From: Paraconiothyrium sp. Pb-2020
Lineage: Eukaryota > Ascomycota > Dothideomycetes > Pleosporales > Didymosphaeriaceae
Length of the DNA: 64,000 bases
Direction: 5' to 3'
Assembly (NCBI GenBank): GCA_022419385.1
Contig: JAJUBI010000001.1
Coordinates: 6,200,001-6,264,000, forward strand
Positions within the stretch are counted from its first letter, which is position 1. The number at the start of each line of letters is the position of its first letter. The notes beneath the pieces are model-generated. The model was not told where the DNA came from and searched no databases. It saw only the letters and a list, made by a program, of their open reading frames with translations. A program made the translations under genes and the position numbers. This document shows, in pieces, positions 24,501-34,676 of the stretch.

Positions 24501-25637
24501 CTTGACGGGCGAAGTGTCCGGGGCATTTGACAGAGTATCCCTGTTCGGCAATTCGCTATCCAGGCTCAGGCCGAGAATGCGTTTTGCCTTGTCGTCCTGA
24601 CGCATAGACTGCCGCGATTCGAGGGCTCTCAACGCTCTCATTTCATGCTCTGGGAAGTCATCCGAGTCGAGTTCTAGTTCGTCAAGATCTTCCTCCTCCT
24701 CGTCAAAAACCAATTCGTCTGCCAAACTCATGCCATTAGTACGTCCGTGTCCTTCGGATCCCGTTCCGCTCATGAGAGACATTCGGTACCCGCGTCCAAA
24801 GCTGCGGAAGCTGCTGTTACTCAGGTTCCGGGAGTGACGCGCAATACGCGTGGACGTCCTTCTGGCCGGCGAGGATCGCACGCTTCCGGCTTCACTTTCC
24901 GGTCCCACTCCACTATCGCGAGGGATCCCCTCACCTTCGCTATCCATATCGTTCTCTTGCGCTTCCTCATGAATAGCAATCTCTTCGAGAATCATCTTTA
25001 ATCGGCTTTCAGAAAGGTGTACGCGACGTTCTAGAGAGCGCTTTTCGCCAGCCCAAGCTTCCTTCTCGTGCTCCCACATGTCATGAACCCGAGTCGAATC
25101 ATCTTCTTGGCTCCGCAGTCTCTTTTGCGCCGAGTCAAGCTTGTCCTTGAGATCTATATTCGCTTCTTTCAGTTTGTCTCTTTCGCCTGCTATCTCTTCT
25201 AGTGCCGACAGAGTTGCGGTCTCGAGTTGTTGTAGTTGACCCTTCACAGCTCGACCTTCCCTCGTGCTTGAAGACAGCTGGCTCGTAAGTGTATCGTTCT
25301 CTTTCCGGACCGCGTGAAAAGACGTTTCGAGATCTTCAATGAACTTGTGCTTGGAATCTAGTTCGCGTCGCAAAGAAAGGATTTCGGACACAAGGGAAGC
25401 GTGCAGTGTCGGTGTGAATCGTCGTGGATCGAGCATGGATACGCCGTCGCTATTGTTAGAGTCGTGATTGTCATTGGGTTCCGGTGGGAACGGTGCCGGA
25501 GACGCGGGAGCCTCGCTGATGGGTGTTCCATAGCGGGATGTTCTTCGTGAGAGGGAATTGTACGGTGTATCGGCCGGCGAGGGCAAGGGTTGATTGCTTA
25601 TGTACGCTTCATTATCAGAGAAGTATTCGGTGGCCAT
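21517..25637 (-). CDS. apsA: ApsA/Num1-type cortical protein with C-terminal PH domain
   Basis: ApsA (anucleate primary sterigmata A; yeast Num1) is a cell-cortex protein that anchors dynein and mitochondria and directs nuclear migration. Exons are 25637-22421 and 22370-21517, with a 50 bp intron at 22371-22420 (branch CTAAC), giving 1356 aa. A coiled coil spans about residues 80-235 (LVSEILSLRRELDSKHKFIE onward). It is followed by a long disordered Ser/Pro-rich region with a run of Glu-Pro repeats (near 24340-24420) and several repeats of the type IATQTEAI. A PH domain lies at about 985-1120 (TMVGEWMWKYVRGRK, KRWVWISPYERSVLWS, IQSVLDVVDNTPLP, ILILTPARALKFTTSS). The intron sits inside the PH domain. 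The protein is shorter than some Num1 proteins and lacks long tandem repeats. Confidence 0.88.
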
Positions 25638-28600
25638 CGTGGCGGAGGGACCGATTCGGACGGGAATGATGATGCGATCGACTAGGTTAGGAACTCTATT
25701 GCCAAAACCACAGTTCAGTGGCGCTATAGACTACAACGCCGAACACATTACTATGTCACTGGTTAGATATGGTTCCGAGGGAGGGGCCGTTACGTCCAGC
25801 TTTCGGTTAGACTGTACGTTTTCCGTAACCATCGAAGGTACTTACCACATTTACTGCGCGTCATCCAAGAATAACGATGTCGGTCACAAGCCTCGTGCGC
25901 AACCGTAAGGGATGTTGATGTGCTATCGAAGACAGTTGTAAATGCTGGGAGGGCAGGATCAAAGCCAATCGAGAGATGTCAAGTTGGTTTAGGTCCGTCA
26001 ATGTGGTGCAACGCTCAAAGGCTAGGTGCGTGATGTCAGCCTGCAGCTCCGATTGTCGTGCTCTAAGGGTGCTCTGAACATGAGGACCGTGAGCTGACTT
26101 ACGTTCTAGACATATACGACGAAGATATGCAAAGTAAAGCTCTCCTGGTACAATTGAAACTTGTCAGTGCGCAGGTTGTCAAGGGTGTAATGTACAGAAT
26201 AGAATGCATTGAGGGGCGAACGAAGGTGAAGAGAAGCTAGCAGGCATGCATAGTTCTTAACGGCAAGCCCCAGACTCCAGACGCGTTGTCCAGCTCGTGC
26301 GCGGGTCGTACGGAGGGGGATCAAAGACGAACGAGAACGGGGTGGGCATGAATGTGATGATCAACAAGAGCCGGGTTCATGCATCCTCTAGATCCTGGCA
26401 CAACGCTGTCGTGGGGAGACGGGAAAGGTCAAGGACCGAGACTCCAGAGCGAATAACGTGCAGCTGTATAATTGACCCCATGTTTAAATTGTACAGCACA
26501 CGGTGCACACGCGTTTATGCACGATGCTTTGGGCTTTGGCAGGCGAACGCACGGAGGAAGTGCGCTCCCCTGCATGCAACCGAGCTCAGAAGCCCAGGCT
26601 AACGGAAACGCTATATTGCGTTAAATAGGCCCACAGATTGCCCTTCATTGGTCCGATTTTCTGGTCCAACGTACCCGTTCCGCTAGGCTAACGCATCTCC
26701 TGTCGAGCAAAAGGAAATGACACGGGCAGAGGCTCGAGCGGCGCAGCACTGGACGCGTGGGATGCTCGTTCGCAGCATGAGGATGTGATGCTGTGTGATT
26801 CAAAAACGCTTGGCACGCTCTCGGGTGTACCGTGTTTGCCACACACCCGTACAGCAGCTGAATCCTGCGACTGTCAACCGATAGGCTTTCAGCCCGCCCG
26901 CCGAAGATCCATCGCTCATGAAATGAAGTTCTGCTACCCAACCCTTTGCCGTACCAGTAGCTTCAACGCTACGAAGAACCGCCCATCCAAGAGGAGAGCT
27001 AAAGTTTCAGCCTCCTACCGGAACTACCACTGAGGTGATTAGGCTTGAACCCAACGAACAGGAGATCAGATCTGTGCGCGACGATGAGGCTGGTAGCTCG
27101 CGCGGCAACGCCGCTCAGTGGTCCCGTTTGCGCCGCATGTTTGGCTTATTAGTGTACACGAGGCCAACCGTCAGCATCGGACTCTGGAGCACAAACATGC
27201 GTCGCGGTGCTCCGACTTTGCAAATCGTCAGTCGGACAGCGTATTGATCTGGGAAAGATACTGTTGGAACGCGTCGAAATCCTGGATCATTCATTCATGC
27301 TATAGCAGCGATCGGAAGCATCGGGTGCCTTGGCTCAGAAGCTGTGCCGTTTTGGATGTGAGCTTTGACCGATTCCACGCCTTTTCGGTAGAAAAGATGC
27401 CCAGCGATCGCCAGGGAAAACTGCAGTTTCGAGCGGCCCATGCGATCACGGAGGTAGGAGTTGAGATATCATCGTTCGCGCGACGACATGCTCGCCAACA
27501 AGCACGTTTGGGACCGGCAACGTTCTCAACGGCGCGCATTACGATGCTAGTGCACGATAACCTTTGGTGGTGTGGTTGCAAGATAATTGACGTTTCCGTA
27601 GCTTCGGGAGCCAATGTGAGGTGTGTGCACAGAGGTGGATCTTGTCAATACGCCGGCCCTCGACTCTTGAAATCGTGAAGTCCGCATGCAGTCTCGCGGC
27701 AGAGCCACAAAAGCTCGAGAACGGGACGTCATGCCCGCATCCTTCGTGCTTCTTCGCTTCATCAGTCCTAGGGTCTGGGGCAGTGAATCACGACCACATT
27801 CAACGCAATTTCCCTGGCAAACTGGCTGCACGAGACTGCGCACAGCGCCCACATGTAGGCCTGTTCCGCTGCACGACAGCACTTGCATTCCTGACACTTT
27901 TGACTCCCCAACCCGTCTGGCAGCTGTAGCAAGCCTCGGCTTGCCTTCGGGGCTTTCTCTCCGATGCTGCTCGCTAGTCCGCGTACCCGTGTCACGTGTG
28001 TGCATACGGGGGTACGTGACAGCGTCAGGCGGCCCACGCTCACTCTCAACGAAACCCTAATTATCGTGAGGACGAAGAGGCGTTACGAAAAGAACTTTGC
28101 TAAAGACCCAGTAGCTTCGCGGAACTTACGGTCTCGGGGGTGATGAAGATGGTAACTTCGCTTCGTCAGCTGTGCCTTGTGAGGCGCTCTACCCTTGTGT
28201 TGATCAATCTCGGCTGAACATCGAGGTGCGCGTCTTTGGGACTGGACTTCGATTGACTCCATGTACACGGCATGCCATCGAAAGTACAGCATCCTTGTGC
28301 AACCCTAGTACAAGCAATGCAAATTGGAAAATGCCGACGAGGTGTTTCAGCACCAAATAATCCTATGATGTAAAAGCAACAGCTTGAATAACTGAAACTG
28401 ATAAGGTAAATCAGTGTGATACGCGCCCCTGCGAAAGCATACGAGATACCTCGGGTACACCAGCCTCCATTGTATGGCAAGGTCTTCTGCTGGATGGGTC
28501 TGTGTTGTGATCTTCTTCCCTTTGGCGACAATGGCAACATAAATGGGAGGTCCTCGGTCAACCCGACTGATGGTTATGGTCTGGGGTCATCCAACGTCCT

Positions 28601-29726
28601 GGCTTTCCTGAGAGACTGCAAAAATGTGAATCTCGTTTCAGTATTGCTCCACACTGCTACCATCTTGAAGTAAACATGATCGTCGATGGAAAATTGACTG
28701 CTGGTTGAACGAATATGAGGAGGTTGTGCATCCGTACCGCGTAGCCATAGTCGACCATGATCGGACCGAGATGGACACCTAAGCCTCAACTCTGTCCCTT
28801 CGGCCATCGACGCACGAGGTGCATGTTTCACATGTTATATGCGATAACGTGTTAACCCCGAAGCCAGTATAGACGGCGTTGTAGAGACTGAGCAACTCCG
28901 ACGAGGTTTCAGTGAAGTACTCGCAGGATTGTTGTATCAGCGAGCTTTCCTCCCGGAAGTAGCACTTGAGGAGCACAAAGTACATTACTAACACGGAGAC
29001 CGCAAGTTTGGCGTATCTGTCGATTACAACGACTCTGCTGCCTCGTATGATGTTTGAACTTAGATTTGCCGTTTTTGTTGCCGCACATACGAGAATATAA
29101 GAGCGTCCTTACGGAAGCTCGTCGGCGTTTCCAGGTAGTGTAGCTGATACACGAACGTTGCACTGTTGAACCAGTCGGCACAGGTCCGTCACGTCCCATC
29201 CGTGTGCAATGCGACAACAGTTGCACCCAATTGCACGTTAGCAATATTCTCCGAACCTCTTCCTTGGCTTTGTTGACCCCCAGTAAGTTGCTAGTAACCA
29301 GCATTACCCTGTTCCTGTTGCGTGGGTCTATCATGCCTTGTTCATCGGCTATCTTAAGTCAATCGTTATAGGACCCCACCTCTCGTTCAGAAAGGGGTTT
29401 CGTTGCGTAAGTCGGCTGCGTACGCCCGTCGTTTCTATTGGAACACCCTAGCCATCGCGTTATGATCGCAATGGTGACCAGCGCATGGGAGCCGTCGTTC
29501 CAGGGTTCCAGGTGCACGTGACCTTTATCGATAAGCAAACGTGATATCGAAAAAGTTGACCACAAAGCGGGGCGAAGCATAGCCAGCATCAAATCAGCCA
29601 TAATTAATTTTCTGTCAGGAGCTTCGTGACAACGACGTCTGCTGTCTTCTCGATTTTCACATTTAGAGGTGGCATATATTCAATAAACCAGCTGAACACC
29701 GAACGCGGCGTCTCACATCACCAAAC
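25638..29726. other. 4.1 kb region without a recognisable gene
   Basis: This is the upstream region of ApsA (minus) and of the Cns1-like gene (plus). The longest open frames are 27118-27678 (+, 186 codons), 28909-29334 (-, 141 codons) and 28166-28561 (-, 131 codons). None has recognisable motifs, compositional bias or convincing splice continuation, and base composition looks like the rest of the window. No transposon ends, long repeats or tRNA genes were seen by eye. Confidence 0.45.
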
Positions 29727-30908
29727 ATGGCACAGCCGCCTCAAGGAGATGGCGCTTCGTTACCGTCAGCAGCTATGCCACCGGCAATGGCGGACATTAA
29801 ATCGCAAAGTGTAGATGATGTCATCAAGGAGATGAACCGTATGCCTCTCTTCATGACAACTCTCGACGAAACCGATGGCGAAGGCGGCGACAACGACGCC
29901 TTAGAAGCCCTCAAAGCCCTTGCATACGAAGGCACCAAAGCTGAAATTGCTGAAAACTTCCGGCAACAAGGGAATGACTGCGCCCGGACTAAGCAGTGGA
30001 CCGATGCCAAAGAGTTCTACGACAAGGCAATAGCAGCATTGAAGGCGCCTAAGAAAGAACCGGATCCGGAGGATGGTCCGCCTGTGATTGATGTGACCGA
30101 TGTCGAAGTCAATGAAGAGGAGGAGGCGGAGAAGGAGAAGGTCATCGAGGAGGCATGCTACATTAACCGAGCGCTGTGTAACCTGGAAAAGAAGAACTAC
30201 CGCTCTTGTATTCAAGACTGTGGAGCAACACTTCGTCTCAACCCCTCCAATATCAAGGCGTACTATCGCTCTGCCAGCGCATGTCTCTCGCTCGACAAAA
30301 TTCCTGAAGCGGTTGATGCATGCTCCCTAGGCCTCGCTATCGACCCTTCCAATGCCCCGCTCAAAGCCCTCCAAACTAAGATCTCAGCACGCAAAGCCCA
30401 CCTAGACTCGGTCGAAAAGGCACGTAGAGAACGCGAAGCGAAGGCCGCTTCCGAGCGTGCAACTCTCGCACTCGCCCTCAAGAGTCGCGGTATCAAGACG
30501 AGGAGTACAGATCAAGCCCCGGATCTAGAAGATGCAGCGGTGAAGCTCGAGGCTGCATTAGATCCTAGCTCAACACTTTTGTTTCCAGTCATGTTATTGT
30601 ATCCCACGCACGCGCAGTCAGACTTCATCAAAACCTTCGCTGAATCGGAGACACTCGGTCAACACCTTGAGTACATCTTCCCGCTTCCGTGGGACGAGAA
30701 ACACGAGTTTACATTGAATGATGTGGAGGCATATATGGAGACGATCGCTGGTGGACTTATCAAAGTGGGAAAGAACATGACGCTGGGGAAGGTGCTGGGC
30801 AGCGGCAAATGCGAAGTCAAGGACGGGCTAGTTAAAATCAGTGTCGTTCCGAAGACAAAGTCGACGGAATGGATAGACGAGTTCAAGAAGAGGCGCGGAA
30901 CAAACTAA
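29727..30908 (+). CDS. cns1: Cns1/TTC4-type TPR cochaperone of Hsp90
   Basis: Cns1 is a cytosolic/nuclear TPR protein that binds the C-terminal tails of Hsp90 and Hsp70. It is needed for folding of selected clients, including translation factors. It is a single exon of 393 aa starting MAQPPQGDGAS. The N-terminal motif DDVIKEMNRMPLFMTTLDET is typical of Cns1/TTC4. A TPR domain lies at about residues 80-220 (AENFRQQGNDCARTKQWTDA, YINRALCNLEKKNYRSCIQD, NIKAYYRSASACLSLDKIPE). A Lys/Arg-rich helix follows, and then the Cns1 C-terminal domain at about 260-390 (LLFPVMLLYPTHAQSDFI, YIFPLPWDEKHEFTLNDVEA). The acidic insert with EEEEAEKEK lies between TPR motifs. Confidence 0.92.
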   Translation: MAQPPQGDGASLPSAAMPPAMADIKSQSVDDVIKEMNRMPLFMTTLDETDGEGGDNDALEALKALAYEGTKAEIAENFRQQGNDCARTKQWTDAKEFYDKAIAALKAPKKEPDPEDGPPVIDVTDVEVNEEEEAEKEKVIEEACYINRALCNLEKKNYRSCIQDCGATLRLNPSNIKAYYRSASACLSLDKIPEAVDACSLGLAIDPSNAPLKALQTKISARKAHLDSVEKARREREAKAASERATLALALKSRGIKTRSTDQAPDLEDAAVKLEAALDPSSTLLFPVMLLYPTHAQSDFIKTFAESETLGQHLEYIFPLPWDEKHEFTLNDVEAYMETIAGGLIKVGKNMTLGKVLGSGKCEVKDGLVKISVVPKTKSTEWIDEFKKRRGTN

Positions 30909-31020
30909 TTTTTCTGCGTTCAAGCGTACAAGCTATTCGATGCCACACATTTCATATCGTGCAGTCGTCTGCGTTCTTTCCACTACACTTCGGCAGAGTT
31001 CGCGTTCAGCTTTACCATTT

Positions 31021-31178
31021 CCCTTCGTTTGTTCTGAAGTCTTACTCCCAGACCTCACGCTTTGCTGCAGCTACTAGTCTCCCGTCAACGAAACCGCTTT
31101 CAACTTCACTCTCGGTACCGTGCGCAAGTGCTAGCAAACGGACACGTTAGAGTCCGCAACTAGAGATCCACCTCACCC
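31021..31178 (+). repeat. Copy A of a diverged tandem direct repeat
   Basis: This copy and the one at 31201-31350 share the order of short blocks. Examples are TTTGTT near the start, CCTCACGCTT then GCTGCAGCT, CTCCCG, ACCGTG, AGCAAACGG, ACGTT and GATCCAC then TCACC. The units are about 180 bp apart, start to start. Identity by eye is around two thirds with small gaps. Confidence 0.6.
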
Positions 31179-31200
31179 TTCACTTGTTTGTTTATGTTTG

Positions 31201-31350
31201 GCCTTTGTTTGTTTTTAATTATCACTTTCAACCTCACGCTTAGCTGCAGCTGTCAATCTCCCGCCGGCCACGACGCCTCCACCTTTGATACCGTGTAAGA
31301 CACTGAGCAAACGGGTACGTTGACCTTTGCGACTGAAGATCCACTTCACC
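31201..31350 (+). repeat. Copy B of a diverged tandem direct repeat
   Basis: Second copy of the unit at 31021-31178. The best preserved part is ACCTCACGCTTAGCTGCAGC, beside CCTCACGCTTTGCTGCAGC in copy A. The copy ends about 140 bp before the predicted start codon of the methyltransferase gene. Confidence 0.6.
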
Positions 31351-31487
31351 TGCGGGTTTCTGCAGCATACTCAATCATACCTCACCAGATCGACGCGAAC
31401 GTACGCTTGCGGCTCGAATCGCCGTTCGAGTCTTTGGCCCGATCTCCGACCACAACGCTCGCGATCGCACTCCTGTCGTATCCGATC

Positions 31488-33175
31488 ATGGATGGCGTCG
31501 ACCGTCAGTTGAGCACTGACACAATCGCGGCACTGAATGTGCCTTTTGGACACGATGCCAATCATCGGAACAAGGCCAGAACAGCTCGTGGCGAAAGAGT
31601 AAAACCCAACGACAGCGTCGAATTGCGAGACGGCAGCTTTCTCCGTATCGTTTTCATCACCAAGGACCTTAGCGGAAAGCGTTGGTTACACGGAATCCGG
31701 CTGCGGCACAACGAAGAAGTAGACAAAAAGTGGTCGGAGAAGTTAGGGCACCACTTGAAAGCCCTGCTGCCATGCGACGAGAACGAGGTGTGTGCCATCA
31801 TAAAGACGACTACAGATAGCGATGCCATCGATGCCTTTTTGGTCAGCGAGCCGCTGAGAAATGTCTTGCGCAAACGCCAGATTATCTTCACCAACACCAT
31901 ACGTACTTGGGGCAAATCTCAAGTTGCAGCCAACGTCCCCACGCGGGACTTTGACCGCCATGGAACTCTTTTCTGCCGCTTCAAGTACATTGAAAAGGCG
32001 GATCTTAAAAAGCGTAGTGTTTCCGAATTCAAGCTGCGTCGGCTGACTAGATCGGAGGCTGACGTCGACAACGGGATAGCACCTTTTTGGTTGTTGCATC
32101 ATCACCGCTCTGGCCACGACCGGTCACGATCTTCGGCTGTAGAGTATAGCTATGGCGATATCTGCGCTGGAGGGGGAGGGACCAGCCGTGCGGCAGGACT
32201 GGCTGGCCTGAAACATCAATTTCTCCTCGACAATGACACGAATGCTTGCGCAACCTTGAGATTGAATTTTGGACCGGACGTTGTTTTAAATAGCGACGTG
32301 TGCGACTTCTGCCAGTTGCAGGAGAGTGGGCTTGTTGTTCACGTTGTTCATATTTCATTCGTTTGCAAAGCACATTCGGCTGCCAACCGGCACACCAATC
32401 CCGAACGGGATGCTGAGCATATTGCCCTGGGCTACACACTATCAGACATCCTCAAGGTGTGTAGACCGAGAATCGTCACAATGGTAAGAGCAACATCCAT
32501 CTTGCGTGTCATCAGATATGCCATTGACTACTCTGTTGGCTAACATTTGTTCAGGAACAGGTTCCCGGAATAAACAAGCGCTCCGATGATGGACAGCATC
32601 TCAGATCATATATCCAAGCGCTTACAGAGAACGGTTATGATTGCTGTTGGAAAATGATCAACTTTCAAGAATACGGCAACGCGCAAGCAAGACAGCGCAT
32701 CATCATCCTAGCTGCCTGTCCCGGACAGAAGCTACCAACTTGGCCTCGACCAACCAACGGAAACGGTCCACGGCTTCTAAAACCTGTCAGGATTGAAGAT
32801 GCACTTCTTCTCGTTCCAGAAGAAGATGATCTCCCCACTCACATGCTACAACACACTCGAAAGCCCGATGCCGTTCATACTGACCCAAGACAGCCTTTAA
32901 AGGCTTGCATCACTACCCGAGGCGGAGACACTGATGTTCATCCATATGAGAAGAGAAGCTTCAACATGGCAGAACTTGCGGTCTTGAATGGATTTCCCGC
33001 CTGGCATCAATTTCCCCCCAAGCTGGGTATTACGGCGCTGCGTGAGCTCATCGGCAACGCAGTACCCGCACTATCCTTCAAACTCTTCTTCGACAAGGTG
33101 GTGGAGGCTCTCAAGGAGACCGACGAAGACTTGGAGCAATATGAGAAGAATGAGGGCAGAGATTTCATGGAGTAG
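31488..33175 (+). CDS. rid: RID-like cytosine-5 DNA methyltransferase with altered motif IV
   Basis: RID-family enzymes are fungal C5 DNA methyltransferase homologues. Neurospora RID is required for repeat-induced point mutation. Exons are 31488-32483 and 32555-33175, with a 71 bp intron at 32484-32554, giving 538 aa. The start is the first ATG of the frame (MDGVDRQLS). A BAH-like region spans about residues 40-160. Motif I is YSYGDICAGGGGTSRAA near 220. The motif IV region reads VVHISFVCKAHSAAN, where the family has a Pro-Pro-Cys-Gln core; the cysteine is kept but both prolines and the glutamine are replaced. Motif VI is RIVTMEQVPG, with EQ rather than ENV, as in RID proteins. Motif VIII is GNAQARQRIIILAA and motif X is RELIGNAVPALSFKLF. 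The frame is otherwise intact. Whether it is catalytically active cannot be told from sequence. Confidence 0.85.
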
Positions 33176-34676
33176 GCCGGGAGTCAACCCTTCCAAGGCT
33201 TCTTTTATCGCGATTGCGCTGCCTCACTACCTTCGCCTTCCGGGTACAAGAGTTTCCCTCACTCCCCAACGGTCCATCAACTCGTAATCAGCTCCTCTAG
33301 AGCCAGGGCCCAACGTTCAGAAGAGCGCCACAGTTTCATGGCGTTTGCGGCGCCCCCGATGTGTCTTGGAAACTTACTTGAGGCACGCCACGACACATGC
33401 CTACTTACAGCACCTTCACAGTTAAACGACACCAAGTCATAGCATAACCTAGATAGGGAAGTTGGTAGAAGAAATCTGCATCCTCAGTCCCAGCTACTGC
33501 TCTCCAATATCGCTGCAAATCACCATATGCCACACCACAACCTTCCCAAAGTCCCATGTCAACACAAACCTGCACCTCCCACCTCCCACAACCCCCACCC
33601 CTGGCCCCATTCGCAATTTCTCACCCACACCTGAACCCATGCATGCACCCACACCTCGCTCAACCATGCACCGGCACCACCCGCTGCAAATTTCACCCGC
33701 ATGCCCCTCCCACCATTAATCACGGCTAATAAGGACCCGCTCACTCCGTCGTGATCCAGCATCCCGGATGCAGGAAACGAAACGATCCTCTCGCATGCCA
33801 TCACTCCTTGAGCTAAGCAAAGCGTTACCCACCGACCGCGTAGTATAACTTGACGTCTTTCCCGCGACGCAAGAGACGGGAGGCAGATTACACCACAGTA
33901 GACTGAGTATAGAGTTTTCGGCTGCAGAAGAGGTGGGCGCGGAAGCGGGTGGAGTTGTGCAAAGCATGGAGGTGAGATAGCGCTAATGCAAGGTACGCGC
34001 TCAGGTGTAATTTACCCGCTGCGGTGTGAAAACACGTGCAGCGTCGAGACAAACAACCACTTACAGCGTTCCACGCGGGTGGATATAAGTGGCGGCGGGA
34101 TGCAGTGCACGCACGGAGAATCTCAATCTATTAAACTTTTTGGTGTTTCTAGCTACACCTTGGTGGTACGTATGCCCGTCGAATGAACTTCCAGTAGAGG
34201 AAACTGGAAGCCGACAGGCCAATCAATCGGAAAGGAAGAGTTTATGGGCTTGAAACTATGAGAGGAGATTGATGGTGACAAGACCTATGCCCTGCCTTAC
34301 TCCGCCCGCCCAAATTAGAAGGAAAACATGTGGGGTATGATGTTAACTCAACCAAACAAACAAAATTCATGGGGGTCACGCTGGTGCCCAATCCACATCA
34401 AGCCGACCTCTCTATCCGTGAACCAGAACAGTGTCTCTTGAAGAGACAATTTTTGAACCGTGCAACAAGGGGGAGACATGTGAGCAAACAGCCATGATGG
34501 TGTCGACAGTGAACCGTGCAAAGCCAATGACCTTGGATGAGAAATTTGAATCGATAACCGCCCCGTAGGTCTGGAACACTCGTTCGTCCTCGATCTTCAC
34601 CTTCTTGGCTCGTACCATGATGGTTAATTCTAGACTCTGGTGGCATGCTGCCTGCCGCCTAGATATCGTGGGTATC
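33176..34676. other. 1.5 kb convergent 3' region between RID-like gene and F-box-like gene
   Basis: This stretch contains a C- and A-rich, G-poor tract (listed separately). A small minus-strand open frame at 34412-34618 (68 codons, starts MVRAKKVKIEDERVF) has an ATG but no recognisable family. It lies just downstream of the F-box-like stop. I do not call it a gene. Confidence 0.45.
33535..33720 (+). repeat. Low-complexity C/A-rich, G-poor tract
   Basis: Nearly 190 bp on the plus strand are dominated by C and A with very few G, including short repeats of CCCACC and CACCC type. It is not a clean tandem repeat. It lies in the 3' region downstream of the RID-like gene. Confidence 0.6.

Larger units (their letters stand above)
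30909..31487. other. Leader region of the RID-like gene, with a diverged tandem duplication
   Basis: About 580 bp lie between the Cns1-like stop and the first in-frame ATG of the methyltransferase gene. Two similar copies of a roughly 150 bp unit lie inside, listed separately. The methyltransferase frame is open upstream from 31320 but has no ATG before 31488. Confidence 0.6.

Noticed and set aside
27118..27678. 186-codon plus-strand frame in the gene-poor region
   Set aside because: No motif, no bias, no conserved-looking blocks; kept only as a note in the gene-poor finding.
34412..34618. 68-codon minus-strand frame starting MVRAKKVKIEDERVF
   Set aside because: Has an ATG and fair composition but no family, no clear splice continuation, and sits in the 3' region of the F-box-like gene. 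Too weak to call.
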